Source: CAYQQO01 sp964420115
GTDB taxonomy: Bacteria > Patescibacteriota > Minisyncoccia > Portnoybacterales > UBA2143
NCBI GenBank assembly: GCA_964420115.1
Contig: CAYQQO010000002.1
Span: 1 to 64,000 of the forward strand
Direction of reading: 5' to 3'
DNA length: 64,000 nucleotides
Positions within the stretch are counted from its first letter, which is position 1. Each line of letters opens with the position of its first letter. The translations under genes and the position numbers were made by a program. Under the pieces are notes generated by a model. The model did no database searches and was not told the origin of the DNA. It saw only the letters and a list, made by a program, of their open reading frames with translations. Below are positions 47,396 through 56,717 of the stretch, piece by piece.

Positions 47396-47973
47396 ATGAA
47401 AAAAATATTAATAATTATTGGCTTAATAATATTGGCGGTAGTTATCGCCGCCTTAGTAAAAAAATACGAACCAACCGAGAGTTTTTTGGACTCCGACAGT
47501 TCTAATAGAAAAAAAGAAGAAACAGAGGAAGTCAGCCAAGAGGGACTCAACCAATTAAAAGCTAATATAGAGGAGTTGGAATTTGAAGATGTTCCTCCCT
47601 TAGAATAAGCTTATCCGAAAGACAAATTTTTACAAAGAGCTATTTTTTTAAAAAAAATATACGGACAAAAAAAAACCGAAACAACAAACGAAGAAAGCCG
47701 TTCCTTAGAAATGCCCTTAATGGGCAAAAAAGATGTTTTTTTTTTAAGAAGGAAGAGAATCTTGTCAATCTTTTGGAAGGGATGGGCATGAATGAATATG
47801 TCCGAGTGGAAAAATCATTGGATAAACCAGTTCTTTTAAAGCGACTGGAAGAAGATGAAAAATTAATGGACAAAACAGAGGCGACAATAGAACAACATGA
47901 ATTTTTCTATGTCCAGCCGGCCAAGGCAAAGTTTGTCAAAAAGGAGGTTGAAGAACTGAAAAAAGTTCTTTAA
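47396..47973 (+). pseudogene. membrane-anchored protein gene with stop and homopolymer frameshift
   Basis: Start ATG 47396 gives MKKILIIIGLIILAVVIAAL (anchor) and an acidic linker, then TAA at 47606-47608. Reading past it the frame goes on (AYPKDKFLQRAIFLKKIYGQ and on) to a run of ten T near 47729-47738, after which the coherent sequence moves to another frame (KKEENLVNLLEGMGMNEYVR ... to VEELKKVL, stop 47973). Joined, it would be about 192 residues with one TM helix and a coiled-coil tail. It needs two events to be restored. The family is not recognised. Confidence 0.72.
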
Positions 47974-47991
47974 AAAAACAATTGGCAGCTG

Positions 47992-48072
47992 CCCCGCCTT
48001 ATCAATATTTTTTTTGACTGTCTCTCGGGGCCGAGATACATCAGAAATTTGTTTGTGTAAGGCGGGGTTTTT
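47992..48072 (+). terminator. rho-independent terminator with long structured loop
   Basis: CCCCGCCTTA and TAAGGCGGGG pair over a 56-base loop that has its own CTCGG/CCGAG hairpin, then a T run. It lies between the broken gene and the P-type ATPase. Confidence 0.82.
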
Positions 48073-48097
48073 CTTTTGTTGGTAAATGTTGTAAAAT

Positions 48098-48126
48098 AGA
48101 ATTAGAATAACTAATTCTGTTTTTTT
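48098..48126 (+). promoter_or_regulatory. hairpin with T run just before the ATPase start
   Basis: AGAATTAG and CTAATTCT (48098-48118) form a perfect eight-base stem, followed by a T7 run that ends at the ATG of the P-type ATPase. A TAAAAT (-10-like) lies just before it. It could be an operator overlapping a leaderless start or an attenuator. Confidence 0.45.
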
Positions 48127-50802
48127 ATGATTAAAAAGAAAGCGTGGCATAGTTTTTCTATTAAAAAAACGCTTAGGGAAATAGATTCGCGGTCAACCGG
48201 CCTGACAGAAAAAGAAGCGAAAGAAAGATTGAAAAAGTTTGGATTAAACACCCTTCCTCAAGAAAAACCGCCATCCAAATTTAAATTATTTTTCAACCAA
48301 ATTAAAAGCCCGTTAATTTATATTCTTCTTATCGCCGGCATAGTTACTCTGGTTTTAGGAGAATATACCGACTCTATCGTCATCTTTGGCGCGGTTTTTT
48401 TAAATACTATTGTCGGTTATTTTCAGGAAAAAAAAGCTAACCAAGCCCTAAGAGAACTAAAGAGAGTATTGCAAACAAAAGTCATTCTTCACCGTAGCGG
48501 GAGGCAAAAAGAAGTTTTGCAAAAAGATGTGGCTCTCGGCGATATAGTTTTTTTAAGAGCCGGCAACAAAGCGCCGGCTGATTGCAGAATTATACAAGCA
48601 CATAATTTAAAAATAAATGAAGCGGCGCTGACTGGCGAATGGCTTCCGGCAACCAAAAAAACAGAAGAGATGCCGCCGGATGCAACTTTAGCTGACAGAG
48701 ATAATATGGCTTTTATGGGGACTGTTGTTGAAAGCGGCTGGGGCAAGGCGGTAGTTGTTTCAACCGGCATTAAAACAGCTATTGGCGAAGTAGCTAAAAT
48801 TCTCAAAGAGGAAAAAGAAAAAAGAACCCCATATCAAAAAAAGCTATCCCGCTTTAGCAAAGTTCTTGGATTAATTATTGTTGTTATTTCTTTGGCAATT
48901 TTTATTGAAGGTATTTTAGCAGGCGTTCGCTTTGTTGAAATGTTTGCCATATCAGTGGCAGTGGCAGTGGCGGCTATCCCCGAAGGTCTGCCTGTGGCTA
49001 TGACAGTAATATTGGCCATTGGCATGGAGAGGATTTTAAAAAGAAAGGGGTTAGTTAGAAAACTTGCCTCGGCCGAAACACTGGGGAGTACATCAATTAT
49101 TTTAACCGACAAAACAGGCACTTTAACAGAGGCAAAAATGAGGATAGCTGGTATTTTCACCGGGACAAAAGAACTGCTCAATGATGGATATAAATTTGAT
49201 AAAAAAATTGCCAAAGATAGTAAAGATTCTCATATGCAGGCCTTAAGAATAGCCACTTTATGCAACGAATCATTTATTGAAAATTTTGAAGACCCGACAG
49301 AAAAATGGATTATCCGCGGGAGGCCGACAGAAAAAGCGCTCCTTTTGGGGGGGATTCAGGCCGGGCTTTCCAGAAAAGAGCTGTTAAAAGAACAGCCCAT
49401 TATTGATCATTTACTCTTTGACCCGGGTTATCAGTACGCTATGAGCCTGCACAAATTAAACAAAGAAAAAAACGCTCTTTATATAGTTGGTTCTCCTGAC
49501 AAGCTCTTAGAAATGTCTTCTTGTCTTTATAATGACGGAAAAAAAGAAAAGCTTCTTTTGTCTGATTTTGAAAAATTAAAAGAAAAATATAATCAACTCA
49601 CCCAAGATGGTTTGCGTGTTTTAGCCGCTGGCTACCGTGAGACAAAAGATAAAGAAATAAACAGAAAAAAGGAGGAAAAAAACAAATCAATGGTTTTTGT
49701 CGGTTTTCTTGCTCTTCATGATCCTATCAGAAAAGGGACTAAAGAGGTAATGGAAATATGCCGCAAAGCAGGGATGAAGCCGATTATTCTTACTGGCGAC
49801 CATAAGTTAACAGCTTTAGCAGTGGCGAACAAGCTTGGTTTTAAAATTAAGGAGAAGAACGTTTTAGAAGGAAAAGACCTTTATAATATATCAGATAAAA
49901 ATTTAATAAAGAAAATAAAGGATATCCATGTTTTTGCCAGAGTGGAACCAACCCATAAATTAAGGGTTGTCCAGGCCTGGCAGGGAAAAGGCGAGGTTGT
50001 TGCCATGACAGGAGACGGCATCAACGACGCCCCAGCATTAAAAAGAGCTGATATCGGGTTGGCTCTGGGGTCCGGCACTGATGTGGCGAAAGAATCATCT
50101 GATTTAGTTCTTTTGAATGATAATTTTAGTATTATTGTTGCTGCTGTAGAAGAGGGGAGAGCTATTATTGATAATATTAGGAAAGTAATAACATACTTGC
50201 TTTCTGACAGCTTTGCTGAAGTAACTTTAATTGGTGTTAGTTTGCTTTTAGGATGGCCCTTGCCGGTTTTAGCTGTACAAATTTTATGGGTTAATTTAAT
50301 TGAAGACGGGCCAATGGGTATTGCTTTGGCTTTTGAGCCGAAAGAAAAAGATATAATGAAGCAGAAGCCGAAAAGCTATAGTTTATTTCTTTTAAACAAA
50401 GAAATGAAAACATTAATATTTATTATTGGCTTTATAACGAACTTTTTGCTTTTAGGGCTCTTTTTCTATTTATTAAAATACAGTAATTATGAAATAGAGC
50501 ATATTCGTTCTATTGTTTTTGCCGGCTTAACAATTAGTTCCTTATTCTATATTTTTTCCTGTAAAAGCCTAAGAAGAAATTTGTGGAAAATTAATCTTTT
50601 ATCTAATAAATTTATGATTTACGCTTGGTTTTTTGGTATAGTTATGCTTGTTTCGGCCTTTTATCTGCCAATTTTCCAAACACTTTTAAAAACCGTTCCT
50701 TTAAATTTATTTGATTGGGGATTAATTTTGGGCTTGGGTATTATAAATGCAATCCTTATTGAATTAACTAAATATTATTTTATTGCCAGACGCCAAACAT
50801 AA
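48127..50802 (+). CDS. P2-type cation-transporting ATPase (Ca2+-type)
   Basis: 891 residues, ten helices. Cation_ATPase_N (WHSFSIKKTLREIDSRSTGLTEKEAKERLKKFG), the actuator loop LTGEWLPA, ion-site helix AAIPEGLPVAMTV, phosphorylation site D328-K-T-G-T, and hinge TGDGINDAPALKRADIG are all present. This is a P2A-type pump (SERCA/PMR1-like), most likely for Ca2+ (perhaps Mn2+). No Shine-Dalgarno is seen before the ATG. The antiporter gene follows by three bases, so both are probably part of calcium efflux. Confidence 0.92.
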   Translation: MIKKKAWHSFSIKKTLREIDSRSTGLTEKEAKERLKKFGLNTLPQEKPPSKFKLFFNQIKSPLIYILLIAGIVTLVLGEYTDSIVIFGAVFLNTIVGYFQEKKANQALRELKRVLQTKVILHRSGRQKEVLQKDVALGDIVFLRAGNKAPADCRIIQAHNLKINEAALTGEWLPATKKTEEMPPDATLADRDNMAFMGTVVESGWGKAVVVSTGIKTAIGEVAKILKEEKEKRTPYQKKLSRFSKVLGLIIVVISLAIFIEGILAGVRFVEMFAISVAVAVAAIPEGLPVAMTVILAIGMERILKRKGLVRKLASAETLGSTSIILTDKTGTLTEAKMRIAGIFTGTKELLNDGYKFDKKIAKDSKDSHMQALRIATLCNESFIENFEDPTEKWIIRGRPTEKALLLGGIQAGLSRKELLKEQPIIDHLLFDPGYQYAMSLHKLNKEKNALYIVGSPDKLLEMSSCLYNDGKKEKLLLSDFEKLKEKYNQLTQDGLRVLAAGYRETKDKEINRKKEEKNKSMVFVGFLALHDPIRKGTKEVMEICRKAGMKPIILTGDHKLTALAVANKLGFKIKEKNVLEGKDLYNISDKNLIKKIKDIHVFARVEPTHKLRVVQAWQGKGEVVAMTGDGINDAPALKRADIGLALGSGTDVAKESSDLVLLNDNFSIIVAAVEEGRAIIDNIRKVITYLLSDSFAEVTLIGVSLLLGWPLPVLAVQILWVNLIEDGPMGIALAFEPKEKDIMKQKPKSYSLFLLNKEMKTLIFIIGFITNFLLLGLFFYLLKYSNYEIEHIRSIVFAGLTISSLFYIFSCKSLRRNLWKINLLSNKFMIYAWFFGIVMLVSAFYLPIFQTLLKTVPLNLFDWGLILGLGIINAILIELTKYYFIARRQT

Positions 50803-50805
50803 AAA

Positions 50806-51756
50806 ATGTTTTTTCATCTTTTTATTTTCATTCTTTCATTTATTATTCTGGCTCTTTCCAGCGGCTGGTTGGTAAAATCACTTTCTAAAGTGGCTAGCTT
50901 TTTAAGCTGGAAAGAATTTGTTGTTGCTTTTTTTACTATGGCTTTAGCCGGGGCTATTCCTAACTTATCAGTCGGCATTAGTTCTGCTCTCCATAAAATT
51001 CCCCATCTTTCTTTCAGCGAAATTTTAGGCGGCAATATTGTTGATTTAACATTAGCCGTTGCTTTAGCAACATTAGTTTCAAAAAAAGGCCTAACGCTCC
51101 CAAGTAAAACAGTCCAAGGAAGCGGTATTTTTACCCTTATTATTGCCCTTCTGCCTTTAGTTTTAGTTTCTGACGGAAAATTATCCCAGACAGACGGCTT
51201 AGCTTTAATTTTAGTTTTTCTCTTATATATTTACTGGCTTTTCTATAAAAAAGAAAGATTTTCTAAAGCGTATAATGCAACCAAAGAAAAAGTAACTTTA
51301 AAAGGAATATTTAGAAATGTCGGTTTGATGTTTTTATCTTTGTTTCTGCTTCTTTTAGCCGCAGAAGGGATTGTCCGATCAGCTACTTTTTTTTCCGAGC
51401 TTTGGGGATTGCCCTTGGCTTTAATCGGTCTTTTGGTAGTTGGTTTAGGCAACGCTTCGCCGGAGATTTTTTTTGCTATTCAGGCGGCTAAAAAGGAGGA
51501 AGATTGGCTAACAGCGGGGGATTTAATGGGGTCGGTTATTGTCACGGCTAGCTTAGTTTTAGGCATTGTTGCTGTGATTGAGCCGGTTAGTATCGCTAAT
51601 GTTTCTCCTTTTGTTATAGCTAGATTCTTTTTGGTTATTTCAGCTGTCTTTTTTCTTTTATTTATGAGAACAGGCAAGAGTATTACTAAAAAAGAAGCTA
51701 TTTTTTTATTGTTTATCTATTTATCCTTTATCGCGGCAGAAGTTTTGTTTAGCTAA
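50806..51756 (+). CDS. Na+/Ca2+ exchanger family protein
   Basis: 316 residues, ten helices in two inverted halves. The alpha-repeats GGNIVDLTLAVALATL (first half) and GLGNASPEIFFAIQAA then DLMGSVIVTASLVLG (second half) give the paired ion-binding signature of the CaCA family. It exchanges Na+ or H+ for Ca2+. It starts three bases after the P-type ATPase, so the two genes form a calcium-homeostasis pair. Followed by a terminator at 51831. Confidence 0.9.
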   Translation: MFFHLFIFILSFIILALSSGWLVKSLSKVASFLSWKEFVVAFFTMALAGAIPNLSVGISSALHKIPHLSFSEILGGNIVDLTLAVALATLVSKKGLTLPSKTVQGSGIFTLIIALLPLVLVSDGKLSQTDGLALILVFLLYIYWLFYKKERFSKAYNATKEKVTLKGIFRNVGLMFLSLFLLLLAAEGIVRSATFFSELWGLPLALIGLLVVGLGNASPEIFFAIQAAKKEEDWLTAGDLMGSVIVTASLVLGIVAVIEPVSIANVSPFVIARFFLVISAVFFLLFMRTGKSITKKEAIFLLFIYLSFIAAEVLFS

Positions 51757-51830
51757 ATTTATCCCAATCCATATTGACAGAACAGCATACCCTATGCTAT
51801 TAGGTTCTATATCTGAGCCGCCGAAGAATT

Positions 51831-51863
51831 AAAAGGGATAGAAATGGAATCTATCCCTTTTTG
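51831..51863 (+). terminator. rho-independent terminator
   Basis: AAAAGGGATAGA and TCTATCCCTTTT with a seven-base loop and T run, after the exchanger gene. A second nested inverted repeat (about 51779-51810) precedes it. Confidence 0.88.
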
Positions 51864-51902
51864 ATTTGCCTCATTAATGCTTTTTATGCTAAATTATACC
51901 TA

Positions 51903-52946
51903 ATGCAGGATGCGCTTATTCCTCTTTTAATTTTAATTTTTATCGCCTTGGGGGTAATAGTTTTTTTATTACTGCGGAAAAAAGACAATAACGCTGACAA
52001 CCAGTCAGTTTTAATGCTCCAAGAGCAGATAAACCAATTAAGCCAAGTTTTAGACAGTAAATTATCTGATTCAACAAAGGCAATTCAGACTCAGTTTAGC
52101 CAGAGCGCTAAAATTGTCAGAGATGTAACAGAGAGATTGACTAAACTTGATGATACCAACAAACAAGTAGTCGGCTTTGCCCAGCAATTGCAATCATTGG
52201 AAAATATCTTGAAAAATCCCAAGCAACGTGGTATTTTAGGAGAGTATTATTTAGAAACTGCTTTAAAAAATATACTGCCGCCAAACGCTTATCAACTGCA
52301 GTATGAATTTGATGACGGCGATATTGTTGACGCGGTCATTTTTGTTAAAGATAAAATTATTCCTATTGATTCCAAGTTTTCCTTAGAGAACTACAACAGG
52401 ATTGTTCAAGAGGGGAGTGAATCAGAAAAACAACAGCTGGAAAAGCAGTTTAAAATAGATTTAAAAAACAGAATTGACGAGACAGCAAAATATATTAAGC
52501 CCAGCAAAGGAACGGTTGATTTTGCCTTAATGTTTATTCCATCAGAGTCCATTTATTATGATTTGCTGATAAGTAAAATAGGGACAATAAAAGTTAATAC
52601 CAGAGATTTAATAGAATACGCTGTCAGAGATAAAAGAGTAATGATTGTTTCTCCTAATTCCTTCCACGCTTATTTACAAACAATTTTACAAGGGCTAAAA
52701 GCTCTTCAAATTGAAGAATCAGCCAAAGAAATTAGAAGGGGAGTGGAAATGCTTGACCGCCATTTAAAAAGCTATGGCGATTATTGGAGGAAAGTCGGCA
52801 ATAATTTATCAACTACGGTTAATATGTATAATCAAACTAACAAAGAATGGAGTAAAATTGGAAAAGATGTGACTAAAATAACAGAAAAAGAGGCAGAAAT
52901 GCTGGAAGGGGAAATGAAGGAAGTAGATAAACCAAAAATAGAGTAA
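51903..52946 (+). CDS. rmuC: RmuC-family DNA recombination protein
   Basis: About 347 residues. One N-terminal membrane helix, then a coiled coil (MLQEQINQLSQVLDSKLSDS), then the RmuC domain with 'NPKQRGILGEYYLETALKNILP', 'VDAVIFVKDKIIPIDSKFSLENY' and 'PSESIYYDLL'. The D-x9-D/K layout resembles a restriction-endonuclease-like fold. It limits recombination at inverted repeats in E. coli. Start at 51903 chosen as the first Met before the membrane helix. rplU follows by four bases. Confidence 0.9.
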   Translation: MQDALIPLLILIFIALGVIVFLLLRKKDNNADNQSVLMLQEQINQLSQVLDSKLSDSTKAIQTQFSQSAKIVRDVTERLTKLDDTNKQVVGFAQQLQSLENILKNPKQRGILGEYYLETALKNILPPNAYQLQYEFDDGDIVDAVIFVKDKIIPIDSKFSLENYNRIVQEGSESEKQQLEKQFKIDLKNRIDETAKYIKPSKGTVDFALMFIPSESIYYDLLISKIGTIKVNTRDLIEYAVRDKRVMIVSPNSFHAYLQTILQGLKALQIEESAKEIRRGVEMLDRHLKSYGDYWRKVGNNLSTTVNMYNQTNKEWSKIGKDVTKITEKEAEMLEGEMKEVDKPKIE

Positions 52947-52950
52947 AAAT

Positions 52951-53283
52951 ATGTTGGCAGTAATTAAAACAGGCGGAAAACAATATTTAGTTTCGCCAAA
53001 AGATAAAATTAAAATAGAAAAACTGGATGCCGAAGAGGGCAAAGAAATAAACTTTAGCGAGGTTTTGTTAATTTCCAAAGGAAAGACAATAAAAATTGGC
53101 TATCCCTTAGTTAAAGGCGCCAAAGTTAAAGCAAAAGTAATAAAGCAGGACAGAGCTAAAAAAATAATTATTTATAAATACAAAGCTAAAAAACGCTACA
53201 AAGTAAAAAAAGGCCATCGCCAGCCCTTTACCGAAGTAGAAATATTAAATATTTTATCTTCTCCCCAAAAAAGCGCTAGTTAG
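52951..53283 (+). CDS. rplU: ribosomal protein bL21
   Basis: 110 residues: MLAVIKTGGKQYLVSPKDKIKIEKL, FSEVLLIS and HRQPFTEVEI are bL21 blocks. It follows rmuC by four bases. The usual partner rpmA (bL27) is not next to it. Its last 30 bases overlap the end of recR on the opposite strand. Confidence 0.94.
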   Translation: MLAVIKTGGKQYLVSPKDKIKIEKLDAEEGKEINFSEVLLISKGKTIKIGYPLVKGAKVKAKVIKQDRAKKIIIYKYKAKKRYKVKKGHRQPFTEVEILNILSSPQKSAS

Positions 53284-53853
53284 GGTGTTTTCATCAAGGT
53301 ATTCCAAGTCACTGCCGGTAGATAAGCCGCGAGCCAAGCGGCTTATTTTTGTCCCCGAGGACTTTAATAAGCGTTCAATATAAAAGGTGGTAGTATCTCC
53401 CTCTGTTGTCGGGGAAAGAGCAAAAATTATTTCTTTTGTAAGAGGCTGTTTTTTCTCAATGCGGCTGGCCAATTCTTTAATTTTTAAATCATTGGGGCCA
53501 ATACCGCTTGACGGAGAAATTAACCCGCCTAAAACATGATAAAGGCCGTTGTATTGTTTTGTTCTTTCAATAGGCGGAATATTTAAAACATTTTCCACCA
53601 GACATATTATTGAGTTATCTCTTTTTTTGTCTTGGCAGACAGAACAAAGCTGATTTTCTTTTTCAGCTATATTAAAACAATTACGGCAAAGTTGGATTTG
53701 CCCTTTAATTTCTTTGATTGAGCCAGCTAAAAGATTTAATTCTTTCTGGTCTTGGTTAAGCAGAAAAAAAACAAGCCGGGCAGCCGCTCTGGGACCGATA
53801 TCAGGCAGTTTTGATAATTGGTTGATTAAGTTTTGGATTGATTGAGGAAACAT
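53254..53853 (-). CDS. recR: recombination mediator protein RecR
   Basis: 199 residues. HhH near the N-terminus (LSKLPDIGPRAAARLVFFLL), C4 zinc finger CRNCFNIAEKENQLCSVC, and the Toprim start (NSIICLVENV, VLGGLISPSSGIGPNDL, LSPTTEGDTT) are all present. It forms RecFOR complexes that load RecA. It overlaps the rplU end and the dnaB stop by one base (minus-strand string dnaB-recR). Confidence 0.95.
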   Translation of the reverse strand: MFPQSIQNLINQLSKLPDIGPRAAARLVFFLLNQDQKELNLLAGSIKEIKGQIQLCRNCFNIAEKENQLCSVCQDKKRDNSIICLVENVLNIPPIERTKQYNGLYHVLGGLISPSSGIGPNDLKIKELASRIEKKQPLTKEIIFALSPTTEGDTTTFYIERLLKSSGTKISRLARGLSTGSDLEYLDENTLTSAFLGRR

Positions 53854-55229
53854 TATTCTTCAATATGCCTTTCTAAATTTTTAAAGCTAACTTGGCTCTC
53901 ATTAAAGTATAGTTCAACTTTGCCAATGGGTCCGTTTCTGTGTTTGGCAATAATGACATCGGCAACATTTTTTCTTTCTGTATTAGGCCTGTCTTTGTCT
54001 TCTCTATAGATAAACAAGACAACGTCGCTGTCTTGCTCAATGCTCCCGGAGTCGCGCAAGTCAGAAAGTTTAGGAATAGATGGAGAGCGGGATTCCACTG
54101 CTCGGGAAAGCTGGGAAAGAGCCAAAACAGGAATACTTAATTCGCGGGCCAAGGTTTTCAGGCCGCGGGAAATTTCTGTCACTTGCTGGACAGGAGAATC
54201 GCTGGGATTTCTCGGCTGTATCATTTGCAAATAGTCAATAACAATTAATCCCAAATTATGTTCTGCCTGCAGGCGTCTAGCCATTGCCCTCATATGTAAA
54301 ACCGTTGCTGAAGGAGTGTCGTCTATAAAAAGGGAAGCGGCAGACAGTTCATCCATTGCCTGCTGGATGCGTTGGAAATCATTATCCGGTCCTTCTCCTG
54401 ACAAACGCCCTGTTCTCATCCGCCAAGAATCAACTTCTGCTTGAGCGCAAATTAAACGATCAACTAGTTGTTCTTTTGACATTTCCAAACTGAAAAAACC
54501 AACTGGAATTTTGCTTTTTAAAGCAATATTTCTGGCTAAATCAAGGGCTAGGGTTGTTTTGCCAAGGCTTGGTCGGGCGGCTAAAGTGATTAAGTCAGAC
54601 GACTGGAACCCGGAAAGAAAATTATCTAAATCAATAAAGCCAGTGGGAATACCGCGAGTTGCTTCATCACCTCTGTGAAGTTTGTCTATTCTTTCAAAAG
54701 CTTCTTCTAAAGCGTCTTTAATTTGTAGAAACTTCTTGCTAATTGAATCTTTTGAAATGGAAAATATTTTCTGTTCCGCTGTGTCAACCAGCGTTTCTAC
54801 ATCTTCTGTTTCCTGATAACTTAATTCTGTAATTTGATGCGATGTTTCTATTAAATCCCGCAGTGTTTTTTTATGTTTGACAATTTTAGCATAATAGAGA
54901 ATATGGGCGGCAGTCGGCACTGCGTTAACTAATTCTGTTAAATATCCACTTCCGCCAATTTCCTCCAAAACGCCCTTATCTTCCAAACGGCTGGTTAAGC
55001 TCAATAGATCAATTGGTTCGTTTTTCTCATAAAGATCTACCATTGCCTGATATATGCTGTTGTGTATCCCGCGGTAAAAATCTCCCGGCCTGATCATATC
55101 AATTATTTTAAAAACAGCTTCCTTATCAAGCATAAGTGACCCGAGAACGCATTGTTCTGCCTCTATATTCTGCGGCGGCAAACGGCCTTCCGAACTGTCC
55201 GTTTTGTTTGTTTTTTTAAGATTTGGCAT
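53853..55229 (-). CDS. dnaB: replicative DNA helicase DnaB
   Basis: About 458 residues. N-terminal domain (PPQNIEAEQCVLGSLMLDKEAV), linker, and the RecA-like motor with Walker A ARPSLGKTTLALD, LFIDDTPSATVL (sensor strand), LIVIDYLQMIQP, and LSQLSRAVESR motifs. It unwinds DNA at the fork as a hexamer. ATG 55229 is used; a GTG nine bases upstream is possible. It is the first of a minus-strand pair with recR. No intein is present. Confidence 0.94.
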   Translation of the reverse strand: MPNLKKTNKTDSSEGRLPPQNIEAEQCVLGSLMLDKEAVFKIIDMIRPGDFYRGIHNSIYQAMVDLYEKNEPIDLLSLTSRLEDKGVLEEIGGSGYLTELVNAVPTAAHILYYAKIVKHKKTLRDLIETSHQITELSYQETEDVETLVDTAEQKIFSISKDSISKKFLQIKDALEEAFERIDKLHRGDEATRGIPTGFIDLDNFLSGFQSSDLITLAARPSLGKTTLALDLARNIALKSKIPVGFFSLEMSKEQLVDRLICAQAEVDSWRMRTGRLSGEGPDNDFQRIQQAMDELSAASLFIDDTPSATVLHMRAMARRLQAEHNLGLIVIDYLQMIQPRNPSDSPVQQVTEISRGLKTLARELSIPVLALSQLSRAVESRSPSIPKLSDLRDSGSIEQDSDVVLFIYREDKDRPNTERKNVADVIIAKHRNGPIGKVELYFNESQVSFKNLERHIEE

Positions 55230-55307
55230 ATTAAGCACATTAAAAAGGAGGCGACCCTCCTATATTTTATCTAAACAAGAATTTACCCGCAAGAAGATAT
55301 CTTGTGG

Positions 55308-56717
55308 TTATTTTGGGGAAATCTCCGGCCCTTTTTTAGTATCTTTTATCTTAAATCCTTTTTTAATAATTACTTCTCTAACTCTGTCTGATTCCTGCCA
55401 ATTTTTGCTTTCTCTGGCTTTTTCTCTTTGTTGGGCCAGTTTTTTAATTTCTTGGGGAATAATAACTTTTTCTTTTTTTATTTTTTCTAATTTAAGGCCA
55501 AGAACTTTATCAAAATCCAGTATTGTTGCCAGTTTATCCTTATTTTTTATTTTTGATTTTAAAACTTCTTGTAAAACAACCAAGGTCTGCGGAGAATTAA
55601 AATCATCAGATATTTTTTCAGTAAACTTCTCTTTGTATTCTTTATTGATCCTGCCCTTTTTAGCCCCTAATTGTCTGATTTCACCCCTTATCTTATTCAA
55701 CCCCCTTTGAGCGGATTCCATAGCTCCCCATGTAAAATTTTGTTTAGAGCGATAATGGGCCTGCAGGAACAAATAGCGAAGAGAAAGGGAGTTAAATCCT
55801 TTTTCTTTTATACCGCTTAAGCTGTATGTTGTCCCTTCTGATTTGGACATTTTTTTATTGTTAACCAGTAAATGCTCGTTATGAAGCCAGTAATTGACGA
55901 ATTTTACTCCATTGGCAGATTCTGATTGGGCTATTTCATTGGTGTGATGAACGGGGATATGTTCTATGCCACCCATATGAATATCAATGGTCCCCCCTAA
56001 ATATTTTTTAGCCATTGTTGAACATTCAATATGCCATCCAGGAAAGCCACTGCCCTTTGAAACTAAAGAAGAATTAAAAGGAGAGGGCCAGTACTGCAAA
56101 GCGTTTTTATGCTTTCCAGCTTTAAAGAACCAAAGGGCAAAATCAGCAGGATTTTTTTTGTCAGGATCTAAAACATCTCCCTTGCCCGCCCCTTTTATTT
56201 TCTCTTCAATCTTCTGGCCGGAAAGCTGGCTGTAATTTTTAACTTTGGAAGTGTCAAAGTAAACAGCTAATTGCGTAGTGTAGGCGGAACCTTTTCCCAA
56301 AAGAGTTTTAATCATTTTAATCATTTCATTGATGCATTCGGTAGCTTTTGGCTTGTATGTCGGCTCTAAAAAATTTAATTCCTTAGCGTCTTTTTCAAAA
56401 ATTCTAATGTATTTTTGAGCAATTTCCCGTGGAGCCAATCCTTCCTTTCGCGCCGTCTTTTCTATTTTATCCTCTCCTTCATTTTCATCGCTTGTTAAAT
56501 GTCCAACGTCAGTATAGTTTCTGGCAGATTTTACTTTGCATCCTAAATACTTTAGCGTTCTTATAATAAAATCGCCGCAAAAAAACCCGCGCATATTCCC
56601 GATATGCTGGGTCCAGTAAACCGTCGGCCCACAATGATAAAAGGTAACCAATCCCTTATCAATAGGGGAAAATTCCTCCTTCTGCCGAGTTAGAGTATTA
56701 TATACCTTTAAAGCCAT
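55308..56717 (-). CDS. cysS: cysteinyl-tRNA synthetase
   Basis: 469 residues. HCGPTVYWTQHIGNMRGFF gives the zinc-binding Cys and the HIGH-like HIGN; GFPGWHIECSTMAKKYLG gives the amino acid pocket; KKMSKSEGT is the KMSKS loop; C-terminal helical part and WQESDRVREVIIKKGFKIKDT are as in bacterial CysRS. Complete length. It overlaps the corA stop by ten bases, so these are cotranscribed on the minus strand. Confidence 0.95.
   Translation of the reverse strand: MALKVYNTLTRQKEEFSPIDKGLVTFYHCGPTVYWTQHIGNMRGFFCGDFIIRTLKYLGCKVKSARNYTDVGHLTSDENEGEDKIEKTARKEGLAPREIAQKYIRIFEKDAKELNFLEPTYKPKATECINEMIKMIKTLLGKGSAYTTQLAVYFDTSKVKNYSQLSGQKIEEKIKGAGKGDVLDPDKKNPADFALWFFKAGKHKNALQYWPSPFNSSLVSKGSGFPGWHIECSTMAKKYLGGTIDIHMGGIEHIPVHHTNEIAQSESANGVKFVNYWLHNEHLLVNNKKMSKSEGTTYSLSGIKEKGFNSLSLRYLFLQAHYRSKQNFTWGAMESAQRGLNKIRGEIRQLGAKKGRINKEYKEKFTEKISDDFNSPQTLVVLQEVLKSKIKNKDKLATILDFDKVLGLKLEKIKKEKVIIPQEIKKLAQQREKARESKNWQESDRVREVIIKKGFKIKDTKKGPEISPK

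Noticed and set aside
48489..49214. Long minus-strand frames inside the P-type ATPase
   Set aside because: They overlap conserved actuator and phosphorylation motifs on the plus strand; composition (Ser/Ala/Pro/Thr) is that of antisense frames.
53254..53283. rplU and recR overlap as an assembly fault
   Set aside because: Both ends are conserved in sequence and length, and short convergent overlaps are common in compact genomes.
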